DNA of 62,150 bases, from assembly GCA_964629825.1 (NCBI GenBank), contig CAZVUW010000004.1, positions 1 to 62,150 on the forward strand. Direction: 5' to 3'. Each line of letters opens with the position of its first letter. The first letter of the stretch is position 1. Shown one piece after another: positions 41,420-50,496 of this stretch. This stretch comes from CAZVUW01 sp964629825. GTDB lineage: Bacteria; Actinomycetota; Nitriliruptoria; Euzebyales; Egibacteraceae. Both the position numbers and the translations under genes were made by a program. The notes below the pieces were generated by a model. The model was given only the letters and a program-made list of their open reading frames with translations, made no database searches and was not told the DNA's origin.

Positions 41420-42546
41420 GCGACCGCAAGACCGCAAGACCGCGCCTGCGCGTCCTCGTCCTGTTCGGCGGCCGCTCCGGCGAGCATGAGATCAGCTGCC
41501 TGTCCGCGCGCAACGTGCTCGCCGCGCTGGACGAGGCGCGCTACGAGGTCATCCCAGTCGGCATCACCCGCTCAGGCCGCTGGAGCCTCGTCGACGGCGT
41601 TCCGGACACGCCGGAGGGGACGCTGCCGAGCGTGCCCGACGACGGCCCGACCGTGGCCCTCGTCCAGACCCGCGCGGGCGCCCGCCTGGTGCAGCTCAAC
41701 GACGGCGATGGCGCCGAGCCGGCCGCTGCGGACCTCGGCGGCGTCGACGTGTGCTTCCCGGTCCTGCACGGGCCCTACGGCGAGGACGGCACCATCCAGG
41801 GCCTCCTGGCGAGCCACGGCGTTCCCTACGTCGGCGCGGATGTGACCGCCAGCGCCGCTGGCATCGACAAGCGCCAGATGAAGACCCTGTTCGCGGCGCG
41901 CGGGCTGCCGCAGGTGGCTCATCGCGCGGTGCTCCGGCAGGACTGGGAGGCCGACCCGGGCGCCGTGCTCGACGAGCTGGCCTCCGTCCTTGGCTTCCCC
42001 GTCTTCACCAAGCCGGCGCGCCAGGGCTCCTCGCTGGGCGTGCGCCGCTGCGCCGACCGCGATGGCCTCGAGAAGGGGCTCGCCGAGGCGTTCGACTACG
42101 ACCGGGTCGCGATGGTGGAGCAGGCGCTGGACGACCTGCGCGAGCTCGAGTGCGGCGTCCTCGGCAACGCCGTCCCCGAGGTGACCCGCCCCGGCGAGAC
42201 GGTGCACGTCGGCGACTTCTACGACTTCGACGCGAAGTACCTGCGCCCGGTCGAGCTGCGCTGCCCCGCCGAGGTGCCCGTCGAGATCCTCCGGCGCTGC
42301 ATGGACTACGCGCGGGAGGCGTACCTCGCGATCGGGTGCCGGGGCATGGCCAGGGTCGACTTCTTCTACGTCGAGGCCGAGGGCGCGCTGTACGTCAACG
42401 AGATCAACACGATCCCCGGCTTCACGCCCGCCTCCATGTTCCCGGCGGTCTGGGCGGCGGAGGGCCGGTCCTACCCGCAGCTGGTGGCCGACCTCATCGA
42501 TCTGGCGCTGGACGCCGGGCGCGCGGAGGCCCGCTACGCGCCCTGA
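41416..42546 (+). CDS. ddl: D-alanine--D-alanine ligase
   Basis: ATP-grasp enzyme that joins two D-Ala for peptidoglycan. The first motif is VLFGGRSGEHEISCLSARNV. CFPVLHGPYGEDGTIQGLL carries the substrate-1 loop. The ATP-grasp centre includes KPARQGSSLGVRRC, VEQALDDLRELECGVLG and the metal-binding VNEINTIPGFTPASMFP. 376 aa, normal. GTG 41416 overlaps gpsA and so is coupled to it; this gpsA-ddl pair is common in actinobacteria. Convergent with the RAM-domain gene. Confidence 0.97.
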   Translation: MSDRKTARPRLRVLVLFGGRSGEHEISCLSARNVLAALDEARYEVIPVGITRSGRWSLVDGVPDTPEGTLPSVPDDGPTVALVQTRAGARLVQLNDGDGAEPAAADLGGVDVCFPVLHGPYGEDGTIQGLLASHGVPYVGADVTASAAGIDKRQMKTLFAARGLPQVAHRAVLRQDWEADPGAVLDELASVLGFPVFTKPARQGSSLGVRRCADRDGLEKGLAEAFDYDRVAMVEQALDDLRELECGVLGNAVPEVTRPGETVHVGDFYDFDAKYLRPVELRCPAEVPVEILRRCMDYAREAYLAIGCRGMARVDFFYVEAEGALYVNEINTIPGFTPASMFPAVWAAEGRSYPQLVADLIDLALDAGRAEARYAP

Positions 42547-42560
42547 GCGCGCGGCTGGGA

Positions 42561-42794
42561 CTAGAGGTGCACCACCGGGCAGGTGAGGGTGCGATCGATG
42601 CCGTCGATGCCCTGGATCTTGGCCACGACCATCTTGCCGAGCTCGTCGACCGTGTTGGCCTTTGCGCGCACGATCACGTCGTAGGGGCCGGTCACGTCGT
42701 CGGCGGCCTCCACGCCCTCGATCTGGGATACGGCCGCGGCAACCTGCGCTGCCTTGCCGACCTCCGTGAGGATGAGGATGTAAGCGGAGACCAT
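42561..42794 (-). CDS. Stand-alone Lrp/AsnC ligand-binding (RAM) domain protein
   Basis: 77 aa that match only the C-terminal RAM domain of Lrp/AsnC regulators, without HTH. Features: SAYILILTEVGKAAQVAAAV, IEGVEAADDVTGPYDVIVRA and the end GIDGIDRTLTCPVVHL. Such proteins bind amino acids and form ring oligomers; as partners they can modulate Lrp-type factors. ATG 42794. Divergent from the phosphoribosyltransferase gene, with 137 bases between. Common in actinobacteria; specific role unknown. Confidence 0.92.
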   Translation of the reverse strand: MVSAYILILTEVGKAAQVAAAVSQIEGVEAADDVTGPYDVIVRAKANTVDELGKMVVAKIQGIDGIDRTLTCPVVHL

Positions 42795-42931
42795 GACGCA
42801 AGCCCTTCCGTCTCGGCGCGACTCCGTCGGGACCCGAGTGGTCCTCGGCGGGGCTCGTCAGGCATCCTAGTGGCGAGCCCCGCGCCGGGGCACCGCCCAC
42901 CCCGAAGGCCCCACAGCGAGCGGATCCAAGA

Positions 42932-43585
42932 ATGCAGGTGTTCGACAGCCGCGAGGAGGCGGGCCGCCGGCTCGCCGAGGCGCTCAAGGGGCACGCCGCA
43001 CTGGCCGGCGCCGAGCGGATCGTGGTGCTGGCCGTCCCGCGCGGTGGCCTGCCGGTCGGAGCGGCAGTCGCGCGCGAGCTGAACGCCGAGCTCGACGTCG
43101 CGGTGGCCCGCCGTCTGCGCGCACCGCACAACCCCGAGGTGCACTTCGGCTCCGTGGGCTGCGACGGCGAGGTGGTGATCGACGAGGCCACCGTGCGCCG
43201 GCTCGGGCTGACACCGGAGCAGGTCGAGGCCGAGATCGAAGACCGCCGGGCCGCCGTCCAGCGCCGCCTCGACCTCTACCGCACCGTCGTGCCGGCCGCC
43301 ACGATGGAGGGCGCGACCGTGATCGTCGTCGACGACGGCGTCGTCAGCGGAGGCACCGCGCGCGAGGCCTGCGCGCTCGCCCGCAGGGGCGGTGCCGAGC
43401 GCGTCGTGCTGGCTGTCCCCGTCGCCCCTGCCGACGTGGCCGAGCGCCTCGCCGACGCAGCAGATGACCTGCTGATCCTGTCCTCGCCGGCGGAGTTCCT
43501 AGGCGTCAGCCAGGCCTACGTCGACTTCCCCGACCTCGACGACGACGCTTCGATCGCGGCGCTGCGGTCGGTCGTCAAGGCCTGA
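42932..43585 (+). CDS. Phosphoribosyltransferase-family protein
   Basis: 217 aa, type I phosphoribosyltransferase fold. The PRPP-binding motif is TVIVVDDGVVSGGTAREAC. VLAVPRGGLPVGAAVAREL is the first loop, and FGSVGCDGEVVIDEATV with a flexible hood domain follows. Relatives annotated as PRTase-like proteins in actinobacteria often act as hydrolases or have unknown substrate. ATG 42932; the SD region is not strong. Precedes thiL by 25 bases, which may imply co-transcription, although no functional link to thiamine is known. Confidence 0.9.
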   Translation: MQVFDSREEAGRRLAEALKGHAALAGAERIVVLAVPRGGLPVGAAVARELNAELDVAVARRLRAPHNPEVHFGSVGCDGEVVIDEATVRRLGLTPEQVEAEIEDRRAAVQRRLDLYRTVVPAATMEGATVIVVDDGVVSGGTAREACALARRGGAERVVLAVPVAPADVAERLADAADDLLILSSPAEFLGVSQAYVDFPDLDDDASIAALRSVVKA

Positions 43586-43610
43586 GGTCGGCGGCTCGGC
43601 GGGGGATGGC

Positions 43611-44642
43611 ATGCTGTCTGTGATGGCCTCTGCCCCGGGTTCCGCCTCCCGCCCCTCGGAGTTCGAACTGATCGCCGAGCTGGCCCCGTTCCTGTCGGGT
43701 ACCGACGACGGGGTGGCCGTCGGCTCCGGAGACGACGCGGCGGTGCTCGACCTGGGCGAGCGCTGGGCCTGCCTGGCGGTCGACGTCGTCGTCGAGGACG
43801 TCCACTTCCGCCGCGACCTGTCGAGCCTGAACGACGTCGGCTGGAAGGCTGTCGCCGTCAACTGCAGCGACCTGGCCGCCATGGGGGCCAAGCCGACCGC
43901 GGCCGTGGTGGGGCTGTGCCGACCGGAGGGCGTGACCACCGAGGAGATCGCCGCGCTCTACGAGGGCATGCACGAGGCCTGCCAGCGGTGGGGCTTGCGC
44001 CTGGTCGGCGGCGACACCGTGGCCTCGGATGCGCTGGCGCTGTCGATCACCGCCCTGGGAGAGCTGGAGCCCGGCACTGCGGTGCTGCGCTCCGGGGCCC
44101 GAGCGGGCGACGCCCTGGTCGTGGTGGGGCAGCTCGGCGCTGCGGCGGCCGCCCTCGCCCTGGTGTCGGCCGGCCACGAGGCGCCCGAGGCGCTGCTCGC
44201 GGCGCACCGGCGCCCGCAGGCACTGGTGGCGGCCGGGCGTGTGCTCGCCGAGCACGGCGCGACCGCGATGATCGATGTCTCCGACGGCCTTGGCGCAGAC
44301 CTCACCCATCTCTGCCGCGCGTCGGAGGTCGCCGCCAGGGTCCGCTGGAGCGACCTGCCGGTTGCCGACGGGGTGCGCGCCGCCGCAGCCCGCCTGGGGG
44401 CCGACCCGGTCGAGCTCGCGTGCGGTGGGGGCGAGGACTTCGCGTTGCTGGCCGCCCTGCCCTCGGACGTCGCCGAGGAGGCGGCCGCGGCCGCCGCGGC
44501 GGCGGACGGCGTGCCCGCCGCCGTCGTCGGCGTCGTGGACCCCGTTCGTGAGGGGTTGCCGACGACTGCCCTGGTGCTCGGCGACGGGCGCCTGCGTGAC
44601 CTGACCGGACTCGGCTTCGACCACTACCGTCGCAATGTCTGA
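43611..44642 (+). CDS. thiL: Thiamine-monophosphate kinase
   Basis: Phosphorylates thiamine monophosphate to the diphosphate. The AIRS/PurM fold begins with FELIAELAPFL, then VGSGDDAAVLDLG with Mg2+-binding Asp pair, and DVVVEDVHFRRDL. VNCSDLAAMGAKPTAAV and LRLVGGDTVASDA are family motifs, and MIDVSDGLGADLTHLC makes the second metal site. 343 aa. ATG 43611 may be preceded by internal start ATG 43623. Overlaps thiD by 8 bases, forming a thiamine operon. Confidence 0.96.
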   Translation: MLSVMASAPGSASRPSEFELIAELAPFLSGTDDGVAVGSGDDAAVLDLGERWACLAVDVVVEDVHFRRDLSSLNDVGWKAVAVNCSDLAAMGAKPTAAVVGLCRPEGVTTEEIAALYEGMHEACQRWGLRLVGGDTVASDALALSITALGELEPGTAVLRSGARAGDALVVVGQLGAAAAALALVSAGHEAPEALLAAHRRPQALVAAGRVLAEHGATAMIDVSDGLGADLTHLCRASEVAARVRWSDLPVADGVRAAAARLGADPVELACGGGEDFALLAALPSDVAEEAAAAAAAADGVPAAVVGVVDPVREGLPTTALVLGDGRLRDLTGLGFDHYRRNV

Positions 44643-45441
44643 CACCTCGCTTCCGCGCGCGCTGACCATCGCCGGCTCTGACTCCGGCGGGGGAGCGGGC
44701 ATCCAGGCGGACCTCAAGACCTTCGAGGCCTTCGGCGTCTACGGAATGAGCGTCATCACGGCGCTCACCGCGCAGAACACCATCGGCGTCCACGGCGTCC
44801 ACGAGGTGCCGGCATCCTTCGTCCGCCAGCAGCTGGACGTGGTCGCCAGCGACATCGGCGTCGACGCGGCTAAGACGGGGATGCTCGCGAGCGCCGAGAT
44901 CATCGCCGCCGTCGCCGAGGGGGTGGAGGCCAACGGGATCACCCGGCTGGTCGTCGATCCGGTGTGCGCCTCGAAGCACGGCGACCCGCTGCTGCACGAG
45001 GACGCGATCGAGGCGCTGCGCACGCGGGTGGTGCCTCTGGCCGAGGTCGTCACCCCCAACCTCGGCGAGGTCGCTCTGCTGACCGGTGTGAAGGTCCGCT
45101 CGGCGGCGGACCTGCCTGCCGCGGCCGAGGCGATGCTGGAGCTGGGACCGCGCTGGGTCCTGATCAAGGGCGGGCATCTGCCCGACGAGGCGGACGCGGT
45201 CGACCTGCTGACCGACGGTGACAGCGCGGTCGAGCTGCGCAGCGCCCGCTCAGCGACCAGGGACACCCACGGGACGGGCTGCACCCTCGCGGCCGCGATC
45301 GCGGCAGAGCGCGCCAGGGGCGCCGACGTCGTCGCGGCCGTGCGCGCGGCCAAGGACTACGTCAGCGGAGCGATCCGGAACGGGCTGCGGATCGGGCAGG
45401 GGATCGGCCCGGTCGACCACGCCTGGCGGCGCCGGGCCTGA
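44635..45441 (+). CDS. thiD: Hydroxymethylpyrimidine/phosphomethylpyrimidine kinase
   Basis: Ribokinase-fold enzyme that makes HMP-PP in two steps for thiamine. The N-terminus ALTIAGSDSGGGAGIQADLK is the hallmark. FGVYGMSVITALTAQNT, DAAKTGMLASAEII, VVDPVCASKHG and the anion hole/catalytic Asp in DTHGTGCTLAAAIAAE complete it. 268 aa. ATG 44635 overlaps the thiL end by 8 bases. Followed tail-to-tail by rpmB on the opposite strand. Confidence 0.97.
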   Translation: MSDTSLPRALTIAGSDSGGGAGIQADLKTFEAFGVYGMSVITALTAQNTIGVHGVHEVPASFVRQQLDVVASDIGVDAAKTGMLASAEIIAAVAEGVEANGITRLVVDPVCASKHGDPLLHEDAIEALRTRVVPLAEVVTPNLGEVALLTGVKVRSAADLPAAAEAMLELGPRWVLIKGGHLPDEADAVDLLTDGDSAVELRSARSATRDTHGTGCTLAAAIAAERARGADVVAAVRAAKDYVSGAIRNGLRIGQGIGPVDHAWRRRA

Positions 45442-45448
45442 GCGGGAC

Positions 45449-45652
45449 CTAGGCGGTCCGGTGCGGGGGGCGCTGGACCACGCCGCGCTTCATGCACGAG
45501 GTGCAGACCGTGGCCCGACGCACGCCACCGTTCTCCCAGATGCGGATGCGCTGGACGTTGGGGTTCCAGCGCCGCTTCGAGCGCTTGTGGGAGAAGCTGA
45601 CCTGGTAGCTGAAGTGCGGCTTCTTGTCGCAGAACTCGCAGACGGCGGCCAT
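45449..45652 (-). CDS. rpmB: 50S ribosomal protein L28
   Basis: 67 aa, the C+ (zinc-ribbon) form: CEFCDKKPHFSYQVSFSH and ATVCTSCMKRG provide two CxxC pairs; RRWNPNVQRIRIW is the conserved L28 core. ATG 45652. Divergent from recG, a very common actinobacterial arrangement. The 230 bases between them must hold both promoters; a TACACT box serves recG at 45868-45873. Confidence 0.97.
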   Translation of the reverse strand: MAAVCEFCDKKPHFSYQVSFSHKRSKRRWNPNVQRIRIWENGGVRRATVCTSCMKRGVVQRPPHRTA

Positions 45653-45883
45653 CGGGGTGTCCTCGGGAGATCGTCGTAGCGCGGTTGCGCGGTGCGGGCT
45701 GGACCGCGGCGGATCGTCGTCGCGACGCGCGGTGATGGGCCCGCGGGGCGGACCACGATCTTGCAGGATAGCGCTGCGCTTTCGCCGCGGGCAACCAAGG
45801 GGGTCGACGGCCGACCGGCGAGTGGTCGGCGAGGGTCGGCGTCCCCGGGGGTGGCAGAGGCGGGCCGTACACTCGCGGCCGCG

Positions 45884-48043
45884 ATGGGAACGCCGCTCGC
45901 CCTCGACTCCCCCGTCACCGCCGTGGACGGTGTCAGCTCGCGTGTCGCCGGTCAGCTCGAGCGCAGCTTCGGCATCACGACGGTGCGGGACCTCCTGGAG
46001 CACTATCCGGCGCAGGAGCCGGGCAAGTACCGGGATCAGGGCGCCCAGATCCCGCTGCGCGAGGCGCGCGTCGGGGATCGGATCACGCTGGTCGGGACCA
46101 TCGAGCGCTGGAGCATCATCCCGGTGCGCCGGCGGCGCATGAAGCTGGTCAAGGCCACCCTGCGCGTGGGCGGCGGCGACCTCGTCGACGCCCCGTTCTT
46201 CAACCAGGAGTGGCTGGCCCGCCAGCACCCGTCGGGCACCCGCGTCGCGGTCTCCGGCGAGCTCGAGCGCTTCCGCGGCAAGCCGCAGCTCAAGGGCGCC
46301 AAGCTCATCCGCCTCGACGACGGCGAGCTCGACGAGCACCAGCGCATCGCACCGACCTACCCGGCGACCGAGGCGCTGCCGTCGGCGCGGATCGCCCGGA
46401 TCGTGGCCGCGGCGCTGGACGCGCTGCCCGAGCTCGATGACCCGCTGCCCGAGGTGCTGCTCGCTCAGCGCGGTCTGTGCAGCCTCGACGAGGCGGTGCG
46501 CACCATTCACCGGCCCTCCGAGCTGTCGGACGTCCGGCCCGCGCGGAACCGACTGGTGTACGACGAGCTCCTGACGCTCCAGATCGGCCTGCAGCAGCGT
46601 CGCCGGCGCCTGGAGGACCGCGCCGTGGGCGTGCCGCAGGCCCCGCGCGCCGACGGGCTCGCCGACGCCTTCCTGGCCGGTCTGCCGTTCGAGCCCACCA
46701 CCGACCAGCGCATCGCCATGCAGGAGATCGGCGGCGACCTGGCGGCCGCCAAGCCGATGCACCGCCTGCTCCAGGGCGACGTCGGGACCGGCAAGACCCT
46801 GGTCGGCGCCTGGGCGATGCTGTGCGCCGTCGACGCCGGTCAGCAGGCCGTCCTCCTCGCTCCGACCGAGGTCCTGGCCGAGCAGCACCACCGCACGCTG
46901 TCTGCCCTGCTGGCGCCGGCCGGCGTCAACAGCGTGGCCGACCCGGAGCGCTGGCGGTCGCCGGTGCCCGGGGACCTGCTGGGCGGGCCGCGCCTGGAGC
47001 TGCTCACCGGCTCGACCTCCGCCGCGCGGCGCCGCGAGATCCTGGCCGGGCTGGCGGGCGGCACGATCCAGATGGTGGTCGGCACGCACGCGCTGCTGGA
47101 GGAGAGCGTGGTGCTGCCACACCTCGGCGTCGTCGTCATCGACGAGCAGCACCGCTTCGGCGTCGAGCATCGGACCCGGCTGAAGGCCAAGCGCGACGAC
47201 GGCCGCACCCCCGACGTCCTGGTCATGACCGCCACGCCGATCCCGCGCTCGCTGGCCCTGACGATCTACGGCGACCTGGACGTGACGATCCTGCGCCACC
47301 GCCCGCGCGAGGTCGCGGTCACCACGGTGGTGCTGCACCCGCAGTCGCCGCGCGTCGAGGGGCTGCACCGGTTCATCCGCGAGCGCGTCGAGGCCGGCGA
47401 GCGCGCCTACGTCGTGTGCCCGACCATCGAGGACTCAGAGGCGCTGGGGGTCGCGTCGGCCACCACCGTCCACGCCGCGCTGTCCGAGGAGGTCTTCCCC
47501 GACCTGTCCGTGGGCCTCGTCCACGGCCGGCTGCCGGCGGCGGAGCGCGACACCGTGATGGAGTCCTTCCGCGAGGGGCGCGTCCAGATCCTCGTCGCCA
47601 CCACCGTGATCGAGGTCGGCGTCGACATCCCCGACGCCACGATCATGGTGATCCACGACGCCGACCGCTTCGGCATCAGCCAGCTGCACCAGCTGCGGGG
47701 CCGGCTGTACCGCGGGCGCGAGCCCAACTACTGCGTCCTGCTGTCCGAGCACGAGGCCAACCCGCGGCTGCAGGCGCTCGAGCGCAGCGGCGACGGCTTC
47801 GAGCTGGCCGAGATCGACCTGACGCTGCGCGGCGAGGGCAGCCTGTTCGACACCCGCCAGTCGGGCCTGCCCGACCTCAAGCTGGCGCGCCTGGTGCGCG
47901 ACGCCGACTGGGTCGCCCGCGCTCGCGAGGACGCCCGCGCCCTGATCGAGGTGGACCCCGACCTCGCCGAGCTGCCGGCGCTGCGGGCCGAGGTGCAGCG
48001 CCGCTACGGCGAGGAGCGCCTGGCCGCCCTGGAGACCGGATGA
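45884..48043 (+). CDS. recG: ATP-dependent DNA helicase RecG
   Basis: 719-aa superfamily 2 helicase that remodels stalled forks and recombination intermediates. The N-terminal OB/wedge domain holds HYPAQEPGKYRDQG and FNQEWLARQHPSG. The motor has RLLQGDVGTGKTLVGAW (I), VVIDEQHRFGVEHR (II), VMTATPIPRSLALTIYGDL (III), LVATTVIEVGVDIPDATIMV (V) and LHQLRGRLYRGREPNYC (VI), and the C-terminal TRG region follows. ATG 45884 selected: the ORF reaches 45692, but a TACACT -10 (45868-45873) lies between, so transcription is nearly leaderless. Its stop overlaps an ATG (ATGA) of a small Arg-rich frame. Confidence 0.97.
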   Translation: MGTPLALDSPVTAVDGVSSRVAGQLERSFGITTVRDLLEHYPAQEPGKYRDQGAQIPLREARVGDRITLVGTIERWSIIPVRRRRMKLVKATLRVGGGDLVDAPFFNQEWLARQHPSGTRVAVSGELERFRGKPQLKGAKLIRLDDGELDEHQRIAPTYPATEALPSARIARIVAAALDALPELDDPLPEVLLAQRGLCSLDEAVRTIHRPSELSDVRPARNRLVYDELLTLQIGLQQRRRRLEDRAVGVPQAPRADGLADAFLAGLPFEPTTDQRIAMQEIGGDLAAAKPMHRLLQGDVGTGKTLVGAWAMLCAVDAGQQAVLLAPTEVLAEQHHRTLSALLAPAGVNSVADPERWRSPVPGDLLGGPRLELLTGSTSAARRREILAGLAGGTIQMVVGTHALLEESVVLPHLGVVVIDEQHRFGVEHRTRLKAKRDDGRTPDVLVMTATPIPRSLALTIYGDLDVTILRHRPREVAVTTVVLHPQSPRVEGLHRFIRERVEAGERAYVVCPTIEDSEALGVASATTVHAALSEEVFPDLSVGLVHGRLPAAERDTVMESFREGRVQILVATTVIEVGVDIPDATIMVIHDADRFGISQLHQLRGRLYRGREPNYCVLLSEHEANPRLQALERSGDGFELAEIDLTLRGEGSLFDTRQSGLPDLKLARLVRDADWVARAREDARALIEVDPDLAELPALRAEVQRRYGEERLAALETG

Positions 48044-48204
48044 CGGGCCGTCGGCCCGGCGGGGGGCCGCGCGCCCTCCCCGTCCCCTCCCCGCCCCGCT
48101 CCTCCCGCCCCTCACGCTCCCGTCGCTCGCGCCCCTCTCGTCGCTCCACGGTCGCTGGGGCGCCGGGTAGACACACCACCGGGTGGGTGGCGCGGTGCGG
48201 GTGA
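48040..48204 (+). CDS. Possible Arg/Ser/Pro-rich mini-protein (54 aa)
   Basis: ATG 48040 overlaps the recG stop as ATGA, the typical coupling seen elsewhere in this window, and the frame runs 54 codons to a TGA inside the start of rsmD. The product is extremely basic (RSSRPSRSRRSRPSRRS). The underlying DNA is an unusual pyrimidine-rich block on the + strand at about 48076-48150. It could equally be a spacer with a chance frame. No homology claim is made. Confidence 0.25.
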   Translation: MTGRRPGGGPRALPVPSPPRSSRPSRSRRSRPSRRSTVAGAPGRHTTGWVARCG

Positions 48205-48758
48205 TCGCGGGCCGGCTGGGCGGGCGACGGCTGGAGGCCCCGCCGGGGCGCGACACCCGCCCTACCCCGGACCGGGTGCGGGAGGCCGTCTACTCGACCC
48301 TCGGCGCAGACGTCGTTGACGCCGTGGTGCTCGACCTGTACGCGGGCTCGGGGGCGCTCGGCATAGAGGCCCTGTCGCGCGGCGCGGCGGCGGCCGTGTT
48401 CGTCGAGTCCGACCGCCGCGCGGCCGGCGTGATCCAGCACAACCTCGAGGCGCTGGGCCTGCGCGCGCCCGTGCACCGGACCACCGCCCGGCGCTTCTGC
48501 GCCGCGCCCACGGGCGGGCCGTTCGACCTGGTGCTGTGCGATCCGCCGTACGCGACACCGCTGCCCGAGATCTTCGACCGCCTAGCCGATCTGCGCGCTG
48601 CCGACGCGCTCGCGCCGGGGGCGCTGATCGTGGTCGAGCGGGATCGCCGTGCCACCGGCGACGCAGAGGATGTGCCGAGCTGGCTGGCTTCGCGGGCGTC
48701 GCGCACCTACGGTGACACGGTTGTCCTGTACTTCGAGGTCAGCGAGGAAGACCCATGA
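48183..48758 (+). CDS. rsmD: 16S rRNA (guanine966-N2)-methyltransferase
   Basis: SAM-dependent methyltransferase that modifies G966 of 16S rRNA. VRVIAGRLGGRRLEAPPG opens the family, then TRPTPDRVREAVYS, SAM motif VLDLYAGSGALGIEALSRGA, and the NPPY-type LVLCDPPYATPL motif. 191 aa. GTG 48183 or 48195 as start. Its stop overlaps coaD by four bases, as in many bacteria. Confidence 0.95.
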   Translation: MGGAVRVIAGRLGGRRLEAPPGRDTRPTPDRVREAVYSTLGADVVDAVVLDLYAGSGALGIEALSRGAAAAVFVESDRRAAGVIQHNLEALGLRAPVHRTTARRFCAAPTGGPFDLVLCDPPYATPLPEIFDRLADLRAADALAPGALIVVERDRRATGDAEDVPSWLASRASRTYGDTVVLYFEVSEEDP

Positions 48759-49237
48759 CCGTGAGCGCCGTGTGCCCGGGCAGCTTCGACCCGATCACCC
48801 TCGGGCATCTCGACGTCATCAGCAGGGCCGCGGCGCGCTTCGACCGCGTGATCGTGGCGTGCACCCGCAACCTGGGCAAGCAGCCGCTGTTCAGCGTCGA
48901 TGAGCGGGTGGCGCTGGTCGAGGAGGTCATCGCCGACCTGCCCAACGTCACGGTCGAGCCCTTCGAGGGTCTGCTGGTCGACTTCTGCCGCGACCGCGGA
49001 GTGGGGATCATCGTCAAGGGTCTGCGCGCCGTGAGCGACTTCGAATACGAGCTCCAGATGGCCCAGATGAACGCCACCATCGGCGATGTCGAGACGGTCT
49101 TCATGACGACCAGCCCCGTATACTCGTTCCTCTCGTCGTCGTTGGTGAAGGAGGTCGCCCGGTTCGGCGGTGACATCACCGACTTCGTACCCGCCGCCGT
49201 GGCCGACGCTCTAGCCCGCAAGCTGGGCGGCTCCTGA
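48755..49237 (+). CDS. coaD: Phosphopantetheine adenylyltransferase
   Basis: Penultimate step of CoA synthesis (4'-phosphopantetheine plus ATP to dephospho-CoA). The nucleotidyltransferase motif is CPGSFDPITLGHLDVISR, with HxGH replaced by the normal TLGH. FEGLLVDFCRD, GLRAVSDFEYELQMAQMN and TTSPVYSFLSSSLVKEVA complete the family. 160 aa. ATGA overlap with rsmD. Confidence 0.98.
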   Translation: MTVSAVCPGSFDPITLGHLDVISRAAARFDRVIVACTRNLGKQPLFSVDERVALVEEVIADLPNVTVEPFEGLLVDFCRDRGVGIIVKGLRAVSDFEYELQMAQMNATIGDVETVFMTTSPVYSFLSSSLVKEVARFGGDITDFVPAAVADALARKLGGS

Positions 49238-49259
49238 CCCCTATCGAAGGATCGGTTTC

Positions 49260-49790
49260 TTGGACGTCGAGGCCTACATCTCAGAGCTCGAGCGGCTGGT
49301 GGCCGAGGCCCGCCCCATGCCGCTGTCCTCGTCGATCATCCTCAACAAGCACGACATCGACGAGGTCCTGGCGGAGCTTCGTGCGCGCCTTCCCGACGAG
49401 CTGAGGCAGTCTCGCTGGATCATCAAGGAGCGCGACGAGCTGCTCGACCAGGCCGCCCGCGAGGCCGAGCAGCTGATGGCCGACACCCGCGCGGAGCGCG
49501 ACCGCATCCTGTCGGAGACCGAGATCGTCAAGGCCGCCCAGCGCGAGAGCGAGCGGATCCTTGAGGACGCGCGCGAGCAGGCTCGCATCCTTCGCCTCGA
49601 GGCCGAGGACTACGTCGACGCCAAGCTGGCCAACTTCGAGATCGTCCTGAACAAGACGCTGAAGGCTGTGGAGAAGGGCCGCGAGCGGCTGCGCGGGCGG
49701 CTCGCCACCGACGATCTGGCCGCGCCCGAGGAGACGGATGCCGACCGCTCGGTCGAACGTCCGGCTCAGCTGTACGACCACGAGCAGTAG
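49260..49790 (+). CDS. SepIVA-like coiled-coil septation protein
   Basis: 176 aa, mostly a long coiled coil with a DivIVA-like N-terminus. VEAYISELERLVAEARPMP and SSIILNKHDIDEVLAELR open the protein. Long heptad helices (RDELLDQAAREAEQLMADTR, RESERILEDAREQARILRLE) follow. It sits between coaD and the DUF177 gene as mycobacterial SepIVA (Rv2927c) does relative to Rv2926c. SepIVA is an actinobacterial divisome/polar-growth factor. TTG 49260 has AAGGA upstream. The assignment rests on position and coiled-coil nature, so it is a family-level call. Confidence 0.7.
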   Translation: MDVEAYISELERLVAEARPMPLSSSIILNKHDIDEVLAELRARLPDELRQSRWIIKERDELLDQAAREAEQLMADTRAERDRILSETEIVKAAQRESERILEDAREQARILRLEAEDYVDAKLANFEIVLNKTLKAVEKGRERLRGRLATDDLAAPEETDADRSVERPAQLYDHEQ

Positions 49791-49904
49791 GAGGGCGCGC
49801 AAGGGCGAGGGCTCGCGCAGGACACGCCGGCGGCGCTGGTAGGATGGCCGGTCGGTCGTCCTCGGCCTCCTGTGGCTCTCTCCAAGGCATCCCGGTCGGT
49901 ACCC

Positions 49905-50471
49905 ATGACCTTCCTCAACCACGACCACTTGCTCAAGGTCGCTGATCTCCTCGAGTCACCGGGCGCATCGCGTCCGGTGGAGCTCGACCTGCCCGCGCCG
50001 GACAGTTTCGACCCGCCTCTGGTGGACCTCACCGGCCCGCTGCACCTCAGCGGCGTGCTCGAGAGCGTGGTCGAGGGGCTGCTGGTCCGCGGCACCCTCA
50101 CCGTCCAGCTCGCGGTGAGCTGCGCCCGCTGCCTGGAGCCGGTCGGCGACCAGGTGAGCGCCGGCGTGGTCGAGCTCTTCCACGACCCCACCCGCACCGA
50201 CCCGGCGGACCTCGAGGACGCCGACGAGGGCTACGAGATCAGCGATGGCCGCATCGACCTCGATGCGCTGCTGCGCGACAACCTGGCGCCGGCGCTCCCG
50301 GCCCGCCCGCTGTGCCGCGAGGACTGCAAGGGCCTGTGCGTGGACTGCGGCACCAACCTCAACGAGGCCTCGTGCGACTGCCACGACGACCGCCTGGATC
50401 CGCGTTGGGCTGCGCTGCGCGGCTTGCGCCTTCCGGGCCCGGGCGATGACACTCGCCCGGACCAGGCCTGA
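49905..50471 (+). CDS. DUF177/YceD-family protein
   Basis: YceD/DUF177 family, encoded upstream of rpmF in most bacteria and probably involved in 23S rRNA or L32 processing. Cysteines CARCLEP and LCREDCKGLCVDCGTNLNE provide two metal-binding pairs. GLLVRGTLTVQLAVSCARCL is the core. ATG 49905 chosen; an in-frame GTG at 49872 would add 11 residues. Separated from rpmF by a repeat-rich region with a scaffold gap. Confidence 0.92.
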   Translation: MTFLNHDHLLKVADLLESPGASRPVELDLPAPDSFDPPLVDLTGPLHLSGVLESVVEGLLVRGTLTVQLAVSCARCLEPVGDQVSAGVVELFHDPTRTDPADLEDADEGYEISDGRIDLDALLRDNLAPALPARPLCREDCKGLCVDCGTNLNEASCDCHDDRLDPRWAALRGLRLPGPGDDTRPDQA

Positions 50472-50496
50472 CGCCCGACCCGCCGACCCAGGCCGA

